Source: Osmia lignaria lignaria (lineage: Eukaryota; Arthropoda; Insecta; Hymenoptera; Megachilidae). Taken from it: a stretch of 64,000 nucleotides of DNA. The stretch spans positions 5,580,001 to 5,644,000 of the forward strand of contig NC_135034.1 in assembly GCF_051020975.1 (NCBI RefSeq). Reading direction: 5' to 3'. The position numbers and the translations under genes were made by a program. Positions within the stretch are counted from its first letter, which is position 1. The number at the start of each line of letters is the position of its first letter. The notes under the pieces were generated by a model. That model saw nothing but the letters and a program-made list of their open reading frames with translations, did not search any database and had not been told where the DNA came from. Shown here piece by piece: positions 13,867 to 27,085 of this stretch.

Positions 13867-16800
13867 TGGAATTGGATTACAAACACCACGTGGTTCTGGA
13901 ACTAATGGACATGTCCAAAGAAATTGGGCAATTATACGCAAAGCAAAGGATAAAGTCACCTATAAAACTGATGAAGGAAAATTGGATCAGCTGAATAAAC
14001 AACCTAACAAAGAAATCCTAGATCATGTTAGAAAAAGAAAAGTTGAAGTAAAATGTGCAGAATTAGCAGATATTTTAGAAGAACAGGGGTAGGTATTTTT
14101 ATACGAATGAATCATACAACTGAGAATTTAAAAATGAAGAATAAAATAGTTTTCTTAAAAAGAAGTTCAAAAATGACATATGTAATAAATGTGTAGCTTT
14201 ATTGACTCCTTGAACCCAATACTAAATTAGATTTTAAACTTCAATTGGATTTAGCTTACCTTTGGCTTCAATGTATATCTCTGGTGTATATTTCTTAGCC
14301 AATGTACTTTCTATGAACAGATAATTAACAAAATTAATATTTGCCAGGATTTTTGTATTGTATTAATATTTGGATTTTACTTTACAGGTTTACAAGTGAG
14401 GAGGTAACAAAAAAAGTAGAATCATACAGATCCATGTTAATGGGAACAGATACTAAACCAGTAATATCTAGGGATGAATTTGGCCGTGTAAAGTAAGTAC
14501 AGTCTTTATTTATTTCACTCTTAATTTTACATTTCTGCATTTATACATGATATTACAAATTATATATTGAAATTCTGCTAAAATAAATAAACAGAGAATC
14601 CATGTTTGAGAGGAAGTATGTTGTATGCGATATAAGACAGCCACTTTCTGTAACCTGTTTGTATATTTTATTAAAAATCTCATTGGTCACGAGTATAAAC
14701 ATATAAAGGATCTTATCTTTAGGCAGAAACGTTGCCAGAAAACAGTTTCAATTTTTCTTAAGTTCTTCTCTCTTCAAACTTTGAAAACCTTAGGATCTCT
14801 TATGTACATTCTACAAAATTGTGTGCGTCTCTAAGATCCCTTGAAAATCTGAAGATCGTGATCGCGAGAGCCCTCGGGGCAAGAGCCCAATAGTTACTCA
14901 ACTGGAAGCTCGTGTAAATGCAATCTTCGAGCACTTGCACCCCCTCGTCGAGGCTCAGGTTCCCGCTAAACCCAATATTATTGGAGGGTGGAGACGTTCG
15001 CGTTCCCTCGAGCCGGCTTTCAGGGATATTACGCCGACGATATCGACGTACCCCATAGCGCCGGCGCCACCCACGAAAAGGGAGAGTCGAAGGGTGTACA
15101 GAAAGAGAAGAGAAACAGCTATATATCCATCGGGACGAGGGGAGAGGGAGAGTTTGTTCCAGCATCTCTCACTCGACTTTTCCGCCTCAGTGCGAGGATG
15201 GACCGGCGTTGCGACGCTCCGCGTCGTCGACTCTCGACGTATATCCAGGAATCGTCGACAAATAAAAAGGAATTTAAAAAAGGGAACATGTAACGATCTC
15301 GTGATACGTTCGATAAGAAAATCACAAAAGTCTTCCATTAGCGTGTAGTCCATCGATATTAGTATATTCAATTAAGTGTTAACTCGTCGCGTTTAAGTGT
15401 AACTGTAAGGTACGTAAATATAATTTGGAAAAGAAGAGATTAATACGTGCTCGAGTAAATAATAATTTCATAATTATTGAAATTTCATCCGCCAAGAAAC
15501 GCAAGTAATAAAGCTCGAAAGATAGGGAGAAGACAATCCCCACGTGTCTCTAATTGATTGAGAAAGGGATCAAAAAGTTGACAAAGAATCTAAATTATAT
15601 TCCAGATAATCCATGTGTCTCCGAGTCGATCAGTCGACGATAATTAATTAAGAAAAACCAAAATCTCGTCGTACGACGATGGTGTGCCTGATCCGAAGTC
15701 TTCCTTAGTCTAAGCTGAAATACAACCACGATATACTCTTATATTCTTACACTAAAATATACAATCTATAATACTGTACAAAGCACAAAAGGGAAGATCT
15801 ACGAAGAATGGTCTGGTGGTTGATGGAGCAATCGCCCCAACTAGAAATGAAGTAAGAAGGGATGATTTAGGGAGAAGCTCGTTTCAGCGTTGATTACTCT
15901 CGGTGGAAGCAATCGATCAAGCGACACGACGAAAAAAAGAAAAAAATTATTCAACGACTACCAGAGAAAGAGAAGAAAAAAAAAAAATCCAACGGGGCAT
16001 AGGAAAGCTGACGTTTGTCGTCATTGTCACCGGATGATTGTTCTTGCCAGGAGCTTTGAATAGGAGAGCAGCGGTGCTGCTGTAATCGTGGGAGGAAGCC
16101 ATTACCTGTGCCTCCACCCTCCCAAACTATCAAAGCCTCCCTCGAAAAGGGGATTAAGCTGCATCGGAAGTACTTGCAGAGCGTGGCCCGACCGGCAGAG
16201 CTCCTTAGCGTAAATTAGCGGCCGATCGTCCTTAATGCTCATCTAATTACCGGTCGTTAATTATTCAGACCCTACGGGATTGATGGTCTAGGAAATTGGA
16301 TGTTGAACGAAATGAAATGATTTAATGACAACGACACCGGAAGCTATCGTGGATCTTCGTTGTAGACACGCTGTGTCTCGCTTGATGGATAACAAATGTA
16401 AAAAACAAAGGTTTTAAGGGATTAAACAACGTTGTGCCTCGTAGCAGAGAAGAGAATTTACAGGGGAAACAAGTTCAAGAGGATCCACGACGCGATTATT
16501 AGTTTAAGAGGATCAGAGGAACGAGAGGGATTCAGTTGGCTGTTTATACTCGAGGAATGACCATGTCCGTAACGGTGTCTCCGTCGAAGCCAGCACGTGG
16601 ACGCGGTCCAGCCGACGGTCGCGCCTTCTTCGAGACCCTGTGGCGTGGGAATTTCTTCTTGGATCGACAGAAGGTCGCGAAGAGATCCAGGAAGAGGAAG
16701 TTACAAGCGGCGAATGGAAAGAAGCGTGCACAATTGCAGATGCGACAACATTGTTGCTGTTGTCAACGTATACAACTGCATCTACTCGCCGGACGGCGAA

Positions 16801-19800
16801 GCAATATACGCTCCGTCGTCAGGTGATTTTATATTTTATTTGCATATTTAAAAATTAGATTTCTCTGATTACAGGGATATTTAATATCTCTAATCGGTAT
16901 CTGTATCTACTCCTGTTTAACTTTCTTCAACACTTAACATTAATTACAAAATAATTATATTGCCAATGGAGATGTCAAATTAATATCAAGTTACAGCAGA
17001 ACAAAGATTTTATTTCGAATAAAAATTGAAACGCTTCTCTTCTTGAGGTATCTAAAGGGTATGTCTTGCTCAGTCTTAATAGAAGAAGCAACCTAGAGAT
17101 GCCATAAAAACTATTCATTGATCCTATTTATGTAACTAGTTGTAATAGCTTTGAACATTAATACAGATAGTAGTTGACTAGAAAATGTTAAAGGAAAGTC
17201 CAGCTTTAATAGAGGATGAATAAAAAGAACGGAGGGTGAAAAGAGATTAAAAAGGCAAACAGCTTTTCTCTTCACACTGGGGATGACTCATACTGTTGAC
17301 TCCCTAATCCCTTACGAAAGGGAAACATTTTCGTGTAAACAACTGTTACCCTTTGACACGCTGTGAACATTGAAATTAAGATCCTTAGAATTTCTAAAAG
17401 CCAAAAGATCTAATTATTAGATTCACAGAGGACCAAAATGTGTTGAAGATAAAATTAGCTGAATAGAATTTTCGGTAAATTTAACAGAACAGAGTGAAAG
17501 CGTGTTAAAGGGTAATCAAAAAGAGGGGGTAGAGAGAAAAAAATCATTTTCCCGGTTAAGCTGAGCTGGGGGGTGAGCAGCCAGCGAGCGGTTGGCTGCT
17601 GAATTCGAGCGTGTAGCGGGCGAGTGGCGCGAAAGGGATAGCAGAAAAGAGAACAGCTGGATTGTATTGATCCGCGCTCGAGCGTTGGCGTAGGGGTGGC
17701 TCGACCGACCCCGGCCTCGCTTGGTACTTTTCACGTCGTGGGGCAGAAGAGGGGTCTCCTCGTATAGAGCCTCTCTGCTGTTATGTCACTACCTTGCCGC
17801 ATTGTCCGGACGTTTTCATCGACGTTCATCGCGACAACTCCGAGGAGCACAATCTCCAGCAACCCTTTATTTGTCATAGCTTTTGCTGCTAGCTCGATGG
17901 ATCGTCGTGAAACCCGCTAAGTTCTTTCGCGCGCGACGATGACGGTGAAAATCTCGACGCGGTACGAATTCTCCTTCCCTTTCTTATTCGAACCATCGAG
18001 TGATATTGTAAAATATCAAAATGGGTTACGGTGCTCCCTCCACCATTTCAAGTGTGTTTATTTATACTCGTAGCTCTGTGTCGTGTTAAATGTGTCTCTT
18101 GCTCCACTGGTCACGTGTTTCTATGTGCGAACTTGATCCACGGGGTCATTGTGATTACATATGGTATCCCTCGTTGAAAACATTCGTGGCATCAGTTGCT
18201 TTTACTCATCTTAAATCAGTGTATTTAATTTGAATTGGTACTACAGCGTTTATGTATTCTTTCAGCGTTCGAGAGACACATCAGATTGCCGAGGCGCAAC
18301 AAGAGAAAAATGCCAAGCTACGAGAGGCATTCGGCATATCGGAGTTCTTCGTAGAAGGAAGTAGCCTAGATCCGGAAAGACACGCGCGCGAAGCGGAGGC
18401 AAGAGCGGCGGCTAGCAAAGTGTACGACCTGGTTCGAACACCAAGTCCAGTACCAAACACGACCTCCGCCTCTCCGGAGAAAAAGAAGAGAAAACGATCC
18501 GGTAGCGCTATCAAGAAGAAAAAGGGAAAGAAGCACAAGAAGGAAAGGTAAAGGACAACGTAATGGTGCACGGGTCAGTGGAGGCTGGATTCTGTGTTCC
18601 AATGATTGTGAAAACTTACGATAATTGTATATATATTATTACATTGTGCTGTGGTATAATTGGATAACAACACTGTATACTATGGCGTAGCAGTAGTATT
18701 ACTACAGCATACTATATAGTATAGTAGGAATAAAATAGTAGTCAATATTTGTTATATTATAGTGCAATGTTATAATATATGTACACTTATAAGGTGGCTT
18801 AATTGTTAAGTAAAAATTACATTTATTTGCAGAAAGAACGAACATGAATCCAGGTTCCAAGACCGAACAAACATCCCCCTGTAGTAGTTCCTCTCCTCCC
18901 CCGGTTAATTATTCATTTACCGCAAATCCACACTCGTTCATTTGCTTACTACACACCTCTTGTCAGATACTGACTCATGACTCACCTACTATTTCATGTC
19001 CCATACACCTTTCTCTGTTTCAAACAGAACTGAGGAGGACTGAGTGCCTACCCAGTAGGCTCAGTAGGTAAGTGTGGTCGTCGCGTCTACTTTCAAAAAA
19101 TGAAAAAAACACTCTTGAGAAAATGATATTATACTCTGTATTGAGAAATGAAAAAAAAAAGATAATCGAGTCCATTCGTTGCATTATGTTTAGGTATTTT
19201 GTCTCACAGGCGCAAATCGGAGGTAAATGTTTGCTATACTCCAATTCGTGTAACATCAGTATAATAAATTATAATATGTGTTTAGATTCAATAATGATGG
19301 TGTAAGGAATGTGCGTAATGGGCAAACATTTACTTGATGTACAATTTTCAATATCGCGGTTTCTTTATTTCTAATTAAAATAACGTTTAATCTGACGCGT
19401 AAATCATGCATTTCTATCTTTGTTGTTGTTATCGATAAAGCTTGTTGTTAATGTCATCTCTCTATTTTTTTCTGACAAGTCCGTCCCTATCGATGGTTAT
19501 CAAGGTAATGCTAATCCCATATTATATCAATACTCCTCATATTTTGTATACTTGTCTTTTGTAAAATTTTTGAAAGATTTGGTTTCTGCATATGTATACA
19601 TAATCTTAGATAGTAGAGTAACAATGATTGGAAAGAAGTATGATAAACTAAATCTTTCAAATGAGTGATTATGTAGTCGGTTTGTTAGCTATAGCCCAAT
19701 ATTGTGACTTTCACCTGTATATGTATCGTTGTATTTATATTTTTTATTACTTAATTCACTTGGGATTGCGGTGAAATAAAATCAATTTTATTTATTCTTT

Positions 19801-22800
19801 TATTTTTTATATATTGACAAGTATTAAACTGTTTACATGCTGCATTTCCTCTCTCTCTCTCTATATATATAAATATACATATATAAATAAGTTAGTTTCC
19901 ATCTTATTTTTCTTTCAATTCAATACCTTATCCAGATGCTGAAATAGTTCAGTGCAAAATTCCGTCGGAATACACGCGTTCTGAATTCTTAATTTTTCAA
20001 ATTTGTTCGTTACTTTGATCGAAAAGCAGGTAGCTTGTATCATTAGAATAAAGTATTTGTTTCACACACGGATACATTGTACTACAGCTTTCTTTATTGT
20101 CAGCACAAGGTATGCACTTGTCGACAGGAAGACGCCCACTGCAAGAATTAATAACTAAATATTATTTAAAAAAGAAAAAAAATAAGAATACAAATAAACA
20201 AACAAAATTATGATTGCATTCAGTGAAACTTTTATTAATGACAAATGAATTCCTTAGGTCGGAATCGCCAAAGGCTAGCAAGAAAAAAGAAAAATCTAAA
20301 AAGAAGAAAAAGGAAAAGAAACACAAGAAGACTGAGGCTAGTTCCTCTGATAGTGATTCTAGTGAAGCGTCAGATGATAGCAGGTAATAATATAAATTAA
20401 AAGTAACCTCTTTTATAAGTATTTATGTGTTTATTAATATAATGTAATTGTATGTTGCATAGTTCTTCTGAAACAGAATCAAAGAAGAAAAAGAAAAAGA
20501 AGAAGAAGAAGTCTAAAGCTGAGGCAAAAGAAAAGCACGAGGTAGGAGAAACAAATACGAAGGAAACGGATATAAAATTTCTCTCTTCCTCTCTCTCTAT
20601 CTTTCTATACATACATATACATATTTATAAATCTCTATATTCATATATACCTTAGCACGTGAAGCAGGTGCATGCGACATTCTACTTTTACGTTCATTTT
20701 ATCCTTTCCCCTAATTAGTTTGTTAATTAAAACATTGAATTATCAAAAATTTGTGTTGCTGCCTAACTTTGAATAAGCATGATTCATTGCTTGTTTCTGT
20801 AAAGATTTTCATCTGATTTTCAAAAAAAAAAAGAAAAAAAAAATTAACAGTCATTATTTCAAAAGTGTAAATCTCAGTATTGTTTGTAATTATCAGCGCC
20901 ATTTGACAGGATATATTCCCTGAGTGAGTACCAGATATGCCGCTAATCAATGTAATAAATAATTTGTGATTTTTCTATTCGTACGAATTTTGCGATTGTT
21001 GTTGCCTTTTCACTCGTTTTGTGTCGAGCACCATCACATTTTGCGAGATAATAATAAATAGGAGACTGCTTGTTCTTTGATACAGGTGCAATGCAAAGTA
21101 TATTAACGGCATACAATGTTCACCTACTTCTGATTTTTATTTTCTCTATCAGTACACGAACTTTTAGTCTAAACATTACATACATATCATGTATATTTGT
21201 ATTAGAGCAAATGAGCAGACTCCAAAAAGTCTTAATAATTGCAATCTCTCTCTCTTTTTTTTTAATCCTACTAACAAATACATATGCATGATCGGTGTTC
21301 GTTAGATAATGGTGTTTAATTTAATAATCTGTACTATTCTTCTTCTAGAAGAAGAAAGTAGCTGTCAAGAGGAAGCATCAGTCATCTGAGAGTTCGACAG
21401 ACAGGTATATTTATAAAGATAATCACTTTCAAAATTCATGTCCACAATTAGAATCTTAAATAACATATACATAAATTGTTTAGCTCGTCAGAAAGGCCAA
21501 GGAAGTCTATGAAACATGACAAAGCCGTGGAAAAGACAAAGAACGACGAAACAGTAAATGTAACAAAAGAATCTCGCTCGAATCGTTCTCCAAAGAAGCA
21601 AGAAAAGGGTAGAAATGAAACTCCGCCAATTAAAAAGAAAGATTCTCCCATCAAGAAGATTGTTCCAGAGAAGAGGGATAAGTCACCAGTCGTTGTGCAC
21701 AAGAGTCCTCCACCACGGCGTCATAGATCACCGTCGAGAAGTAGAATCGACAGAGGAAGATCTCCTAGAAGATACTCAAGGTCGCGACGAGTTAGTCCTT
21801 CGCCTAGGAGAAGAAGGATTTCAAGATCTCCTAGAAGGTATAACAGATACTCTGTATCCAGAAGCAGGAGTCGGTCAAGGTACGATCGTTACGGGTCACG
21901 ACGCAGACCATCACCCGTTCCCTGGCGTCGTAGATCGGATTCGCGAAGGAGATCAAGATCACCCAGAAGGCAAAGGGACAGACGAGAAAGATCTAGAGAA
22001 CGTCGTAGAAGTCGCAGCAGGACTAGGAGTAGATCTAGACGATCCACCTTGAGCTATTCTCCGGTAAGAAAGAATCCAGAACGGTATAAGCAGATATCGG
22101 AGGAGAAGAAGAAGCGTGACGAGAAGAAGAATCGCGATAGTAGTAAACGAAAGTCTCGCTCTAGCTCTAGAACGAGGAAATTGAGAACAATTACTCCCAG
22201 GGTCAGGCTACGATCTTCTAGCGAGGATGAAACCGACATGGCGGACGACGAGCCGAAACCTGAAGACGAAGAGAAGATGAAAGAGTTACACACTTTGAAA
22301 CGTTTACAGAGTGGATTAGCCGCGAAGGCTCGAGAATCCATTGGTAAGAAGGCAATAAATCCTATTAAAGTTAAGGAAGAGAAGAAAGAAGACAATATCC
22401 TTGATATAGCTTTACCAAATGAACCACCGAAAATGGTACAAAACACAATTGGTCCTGCTGAAGAAAAGTCTAAGTCAAAATCACCTGTGTCGTCTCACCT
22501 ACCTGCTATTCAGTCTCCAGTGTCGAGCAGATCACCGTCACCCGCGTTACCGTTAACACGAGAAGAGGCAGCTATAAAAATACGGTCCCCTAGTGAATCA
22601 CCTCCTCCCATGTCCCAGGTGTCGAATAAAGTAGCCTCAAGGTCTCCGAGTGTGGCAGCCGAAACGAATCATCAGGAATCATCACCGAGTACTCCTAAGA
22701 AAAAGTCTCCGCTTATTTTAGCGTTATGGTTGTACGGTTCGTGGAAATGTTCGTCGCAAGGCAAATCACCACCGCACTCGCCACCTCCGGCAATAGCTGA

Positions 22801-25083
22801 CAAAGATGCAACGATAAAACTGCGTTCTCCGAGCGAATCACCGCCTCCTCCTCTATCGAACAACGTGAGCAAGTCTAAGCAAGGATCTGCATCTCCATCC
22901 ACTTCAAAGAAGAATTCACCTGTTTCCAAGAAACATTCTTCAAGAGATAAATCCTATTCTAGATCGCCTTCCAGAGTGCACACAAGGTCGACGTCTGCGG
23001 AGAAAAGGTCTCCCAGATCGCCTAGACATCGATCGAGGTCAGTCTCCAGAGAGAAGAAATCACGTTCCCCATCGAGAAGCAAGAAGTCTGTATCTCCTAG
23101 GCATAAATCTTCTGTCTCACCTTCGAGATCCAAGAAATCACCAAAATCACCGACAAGATCAAAGAGATTAACCAGATCGAGGTCTTCTTCGGAGTCGAAA
23201 CACTCCCGTTCGAGGTCGGCCTCGCGTTCGAAAAAGTCCCCTTCTCGTTCTCCAGAGAAGTCAAGGTCCAGAAGTAGGACCAGGTCGTTATCGAAAAGGT
23301 CCAGGAGTCGTTCGTTGTCGAAAAAGTCGAGGAGTAGGTCGTTGTCGAAGAAATCACGAAGTCGGTCGTTGTCGAAGAAATCTAGAAGTCGGTCATTGTC
23401 GAAGAAGTCGAGGAGCCGATCACGGTCATTGTCTAGGATATCACGGGATAAAGAAAAGAGAAGTCGCTCTAGAAGCAGTTCACGTTCTTCTTTAAGGTAA
23501 ATTATATTTTAATAATAATTAGTAACATGTTATGGTTATTGTTGTAATATTTATTGTTCCTGTTCACAGTTCAAGGCATAGTCGTAGAAGTTTCTCTAGC
23601 TCATCGAGATCATCAAGCAGTGTTTCTAGCAGATCTTCTCGTTCAACCTCCAGCAGTTCAGCCTCGAGTAGGTCACGTTCTCCGTCGATACCACGACGTC
23701 ATGGTTCACCTAGTTTCTTAGATAGACGTCGTATTACAAGGTAGGTGTTAAGGTGAACACCCTCGTAGCAACAGATTTTACAGAGCACCAAGCCAAATTT
23801 TGTAAGACCACTGCATCGACCGTAGAGATGTCTACCTTTTCCAAACCTTTATTTTTATCTTCGTATTTATTTGCATTTTTTATTTTGTTTCTCGCTATTG
23901 ATTCATTTTGAAAAAATTGTCGTAAGAACAAGCAAAGCGATGGTATCCGATAAGTACATAAGGTTTAAATTGTATGATTAAACTAATGCCATTTTGTATT
24001 GTGTCCTACAGGGACAGATCGAGGGACAGGCATAGAAGATAAAGTTACGGCTTGGCACAGATGTTTCTTTTATTTTCCTACGATTATATAATGTAGTAGT
24101 AAAAATGCATACCGGATTTCATTTTCATACAAGCAAATGACAGATACAAATGAATAGTTTAATAATTATTGAATAAGCGTGATGATGAGTCGTGTCGTTT
24201 TATTATAGTCTCGTAAATAGTATGAAACATTATTATTAAATAATTTTTAACGATATAACATCAAGTAATTTTCTAAGGGATTATTTTTAGACACTAATGA
24301 AAATTTCTACTCTGTAAACAATAAGTTCGATAATTACGTTTCGTTTTCTAGAGTAAACGTGTGTATTTACTCAATTCTTATCGATAATACGAATCGTATT
24401 TCGTCAAACAAGTATATTTATGTTTGTATGATTTTTCTTTCGTATTTTTTTTTTCTTTTTGTTTCTCATTTTTATCTAAATTGCTTATAAATAATCTACA
24501 GATATCATGTAGATGTAGCATGCGTGTATTTTCCTTATAAATTATTGTAAATTATACATTTACAGTAGAAGTTTTCTTTTATTTTATGTCACAAAATAAA
24601 ATGTATTTACCGCTATAAAGCAAGCCTCTTTCTTTAGTTCAAGATTTCTTTCATTGTGTTTTGTGAATCATTTTTGATCCACTATCTTCCTTGATCAAAC
24701 TTCCACCAAGGTAAGTGACACATTTTTATTTTGCATGGTATTTTATTTTATTGCATTGCATGGTTTAGTTTGCTATTTCCTTTCTGTAATTACAGTATAC
24801 GTTGAATCATACATTTTGATGTTAATTTGGACATAGTAATTATTTCTGATTAATATATACATTTACTTGAATTTGAAGAAATGTTTCATTGTATATACAG
24901 TTTTATACAATATTGACAGTTATTTATTTTAGCGCCAGGAAGCGACCAATTCCATATCACCGACCGACTCCGACACCACCCTCGTCACCGAGTAGTTCAG
25001 AAAGCAGCAGACATAGTAATTGGTCAAGTCCAAGTCATCAATCAAGTTGTTTCCCAAGTCGGAGTCCATCGTACACGCGCTGA
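13859..25083 (+). CDS. Srrm234: serine/arginine repetitive matrix protein, SRRM2/3/4 family (Srrm234), with alternative last exons
   Basis: Coding exons: 13859-14088, 14388-14492, 18266-18547, 20258-20383, 20463-20541, 21349-21404, 21484-23496, 23570-23740, then either 24012-24042 (1030 aa) or 24933-25083 (1070 aa). The N-terminus MYNGIGLQTPRGSGTNGHVQRN and the cwf21 region (residues about 55-110, KEILDHVRKRKVEVKCAEL) match SRRM2/Cwc21, a spliceosome-associated protein. ETHQ then AFGISEFFVEGSSLDPERHAREA is the next conserved SRRM2 block. Lys-rich exons and a 2-kb RS-rich exon follow. Almost every junction is phase 2 (AG|N); 20541/21349 is phase 0. Isoforms with the distal exon carry an eMIC domain; in flies and vertebrates that domain drives neuronal microexon inclusion. 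Nuclear, based on family and composition. Odd points: an internal duplication, a 27-bp coding repeat and one hydrophobic patch in the large exon. Confidence 0.92.
14493..18265 (+). other. long Srrm234 intron with CpG-rich islands and a possible internal promoter
   Basis: A 3.8-kb intron, unlike the short introns elsewhere in the gene. It holds GC/CpG-rich patches at about 14860-15300, 16140-16820 and 17560-17970 set in AT-rich sequence. None gives a recognisable protein. The last patch is followed by ATG at 17939 and a possible donor after 17961 whose phase (2) matches the exon at 18266, so an alternative first exon is possible. No RNA gene was recognised. Confidence 0.45.
19849..19870. repeat. 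CT/TA compound microsatellite
   Basis: A run of CT units immediately followed by TA units, within an intron of Srrm234. It is simple sequence with no coding content. Confidence 0.85.
23303..23410 (+). repeat. 27-bp coding minisatellite in the Srrm234 RS domain
   Basis: Four tandem 27-bp units (starting 23303, 23330, 23357, 23384) encode a nonapeptide repeat of Ser/Arg residues ending LSKKS, with degenerate units on both sides. The units differ mostly at synonymous or Lys/Arg-neutral positions. The repeat lengthens the RS-rich tract just before the eMIC-region exon. Confidence 0.85.
23570..23740 (+). other. Srrm234: penultimate Srrm234 exon: N-terminal half of the eMIC region
   Basis: Reads Ser-rich sequence ending RRHGSPSFLDRRRIT and then a split codon AG|. 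The SPSFLxxRRIT segment is typical of the start of the eMIC domain in SRRM3/4 and insect Srrm234, from my knowledge of the family. Donor GTAGGT at 23741 can join either terminal exon in the same phase. Confidence 0.8.
24012..24042 (+). other. Srrm234: proximal alternative last exon (eMIC-minus isoform)
   Basis: Acceptor AG at 24010-24011, codes for RDRSRDRHRR and stops at 24040-24042. Frame and phase match the exon ending at 23740. A polyadenylation hexamer AATAAA at 24595-24600 gives this isoform its own 3' end. It would yield an SR-repetitive protein without a complete eMIC domain. Confidence 0.8.
24933..25083 (+). other. Srrm234: distal alternative last exon completing the eMIC domain
   Basis: Acceptor AG at 24931-24932 after a T-rich tract. 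Joined to 23740 it reads RRRITSARKRPIPYHRPT, then a Pro/Ser-rich segment ending SRSPSYTR and a stop. ARKRPIPYxRP following RRITS is the conserved core I recognise as eMIC. The exon lies downstream of the proximal polyadenylation signal, so its use requires read-through or intron 3'-end choice. Confidence 0.8.
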
Positions 25084-27085
25084 AGCGATCAACTGGATCC
25101 CTGAAAGACACTCGACGTTCCTTTTTATGTATCAGATTTGGAATGGTATGGATCATGGAAGTCTCTTTCACGCTTTTTCTAACACTGTTGCATAATACAA
25201 ATCACGTTTATTAACAAGAAAGTTTTACCTATTTTCTGATATCAAAAAATATGATTTCAAGATACTAAGAGAAGAAACGCCATTCTAAGTTTGATGCATG
25301 ATCTTTAAGTATTTGTAAATTCTTAATAGGCATTTATACATTTGATCTCATGACTTAATAATACTCATTGGTGGTGATTCATCATAATGCCATCAGTCTC
25401 AGTATTAGTATATTTCATTATTTTAATTTCAGTTTTAATTTAATCAGGTGATCAAAGCTAGTGATTTCAATGTAACTACAGTGCAATTATCCTGTTAATT
25501 GTTAGGGCAAATTTATTAATCTGAAAATAGAAAAAATCGATTTCTATTTATTATTTATTATTTAATTTAATGTAATTGAATGAGATTTTAATAATAGGAA
25601 TATAATATTTTGCGATATGATCGTTTTAAAAAAAAAAATGATAAATGTGGATTATGTTGTGTCACAACTTTGAGAATTTTAAGTCTTCATATAAAGACAT
25701 TTTTCGTAGACTTACTTACATCTAAGTATTTAAGCAATAAGGAGGCAATGATGATTATAAAACATCATAAACTATGTTGGTTGCAGCTTCTTAAGATCTC
25801 ACGTTATTATTCAATAGCTATTCCATTATTTAAAAGTTCATTTAATACTACACAAGTAGTGCTACATTTGCATGATTGTTTAATCATGTGATTGTTTGTT
25901 ATACAAACACCAGCTAGTCAAATTCTAGACATTCCATTGATAATTAAACATACTAGACTATTTTATTTATAATTGATATTTATTATTTTTATAATTGACA
26001 TTTTAGTGCAATCTTCTACATCTGTTCCTTTTGTACATAGATATTATTGTGCATAATGAAACCTAGCACTTTGCTCATTTGCTTTTCATTCTACATACTC
26101 AATATTTAAAGAATTGTATATTTATTTAAATGTTTAATTATTTATTTATTTAATTATTTATTGTCACAACTTACTAGTCATTTATCAAACAAAGAAAAAG
26201 TATAAAAGTGATAAACTTTTGAACTTTCTTTTACTTGCAATACTCAATTTATCTGAACACTAGTCAAAAATGTTTTTTTCTTGGCTATAAGGCCAGGCAG
26301 CGTACCAAAAGACATAATTAGACTAGTCTTGATTATTCAAAGTTAAGTCTTGAAAATGTATGTATAGGGTTTAAAGTCATATTTGAAAAGTCTACGTTGT
26401 TTATAATTAGATAGACAAAACTACATAGAATTAGCTCTTGCATAATGACTGACTCAGTTTTATTAAGAAGTTGTCAAGTGTTATGGTGTTGCAATACTGG
26501 TTCTTCATTGATGCATATCTATGGAATAAAAATGTTCTCATCTCAATATACCTGTTTTATAAAATTAGTAAATTTAAAGAATGTTATTTTAACATTTCAC
26601 TAACAGTTTTTCTATAGTACCATAATCTTTTAACGACGCATGAAATGAAATTCACGAGTATGCAAAAGTGAAACTTGTTAAACTTTGTCCACCATGGCTT
26701 TTGACATTAATATTTATTATTCATAATTTACAGCCATCGAATGTTACCATCGTTGATATGAAAAAAATTCTGATTATATCTGTAATATACTCTGTATTGT
26801 TGTTGTGTGATTAAATTAAAAAGCTTAAAACATTGCTTCCCTTCCTTCAAAGCTCTTACATAGTTTATTCATAAATATTCTTACTTTATAGTTTGCATAT
26901 TAATTCAGGTATTTGCAATATGATACTGCAATACATACATAGAAAATAAAGCTCAACATTGGAATGAGTATTTACATAATGTACACGCAAAATATGTATC
27001 AACCCTAACAAGTATGGTCCCCTTTTTATGTTCTTAATTTTATACCTAACAACACCGTAAGTCAAATTTATTAAGTATTAATATG
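25084..27085. other. 3' UTR / intergenic region between Srrm234 and PXMP2
   Basis: AT-rich, convergent interval. Candidate AATAAA signals are at about 26525 and 26945. An ATTT-rich simple stretch occupies about 26100-26165. Much of it may be the long 3' UTR of the eMIC-plus isoform. No coding or RNA gene seen. Confidence 0.45.

Noticed and set aside
14800..15371. Several 100-138-codon open frames on both strands in the Srrm234 intron
   Set aside because: The region is CpG-rich, where stops are rarer, so overlapping open frames on both strands are expected by chance. None has a conserved domain.
18838..19071. Possible alternative Srrm234 exon after TTTGCAG near 18836
   Set aside because: Joined in phase to the exon ending at 18547 it reaches a stop after about 16 codons of unremarkable sequence. 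The exon at 20258 continues the conserved Lys/Ser-rich reading frame.
21615..22446. Long open frames in other frames and strands across the large Srrm234 exon
   Set aside because: They are by-products of the strongly biased RS codon usage of the real frame.
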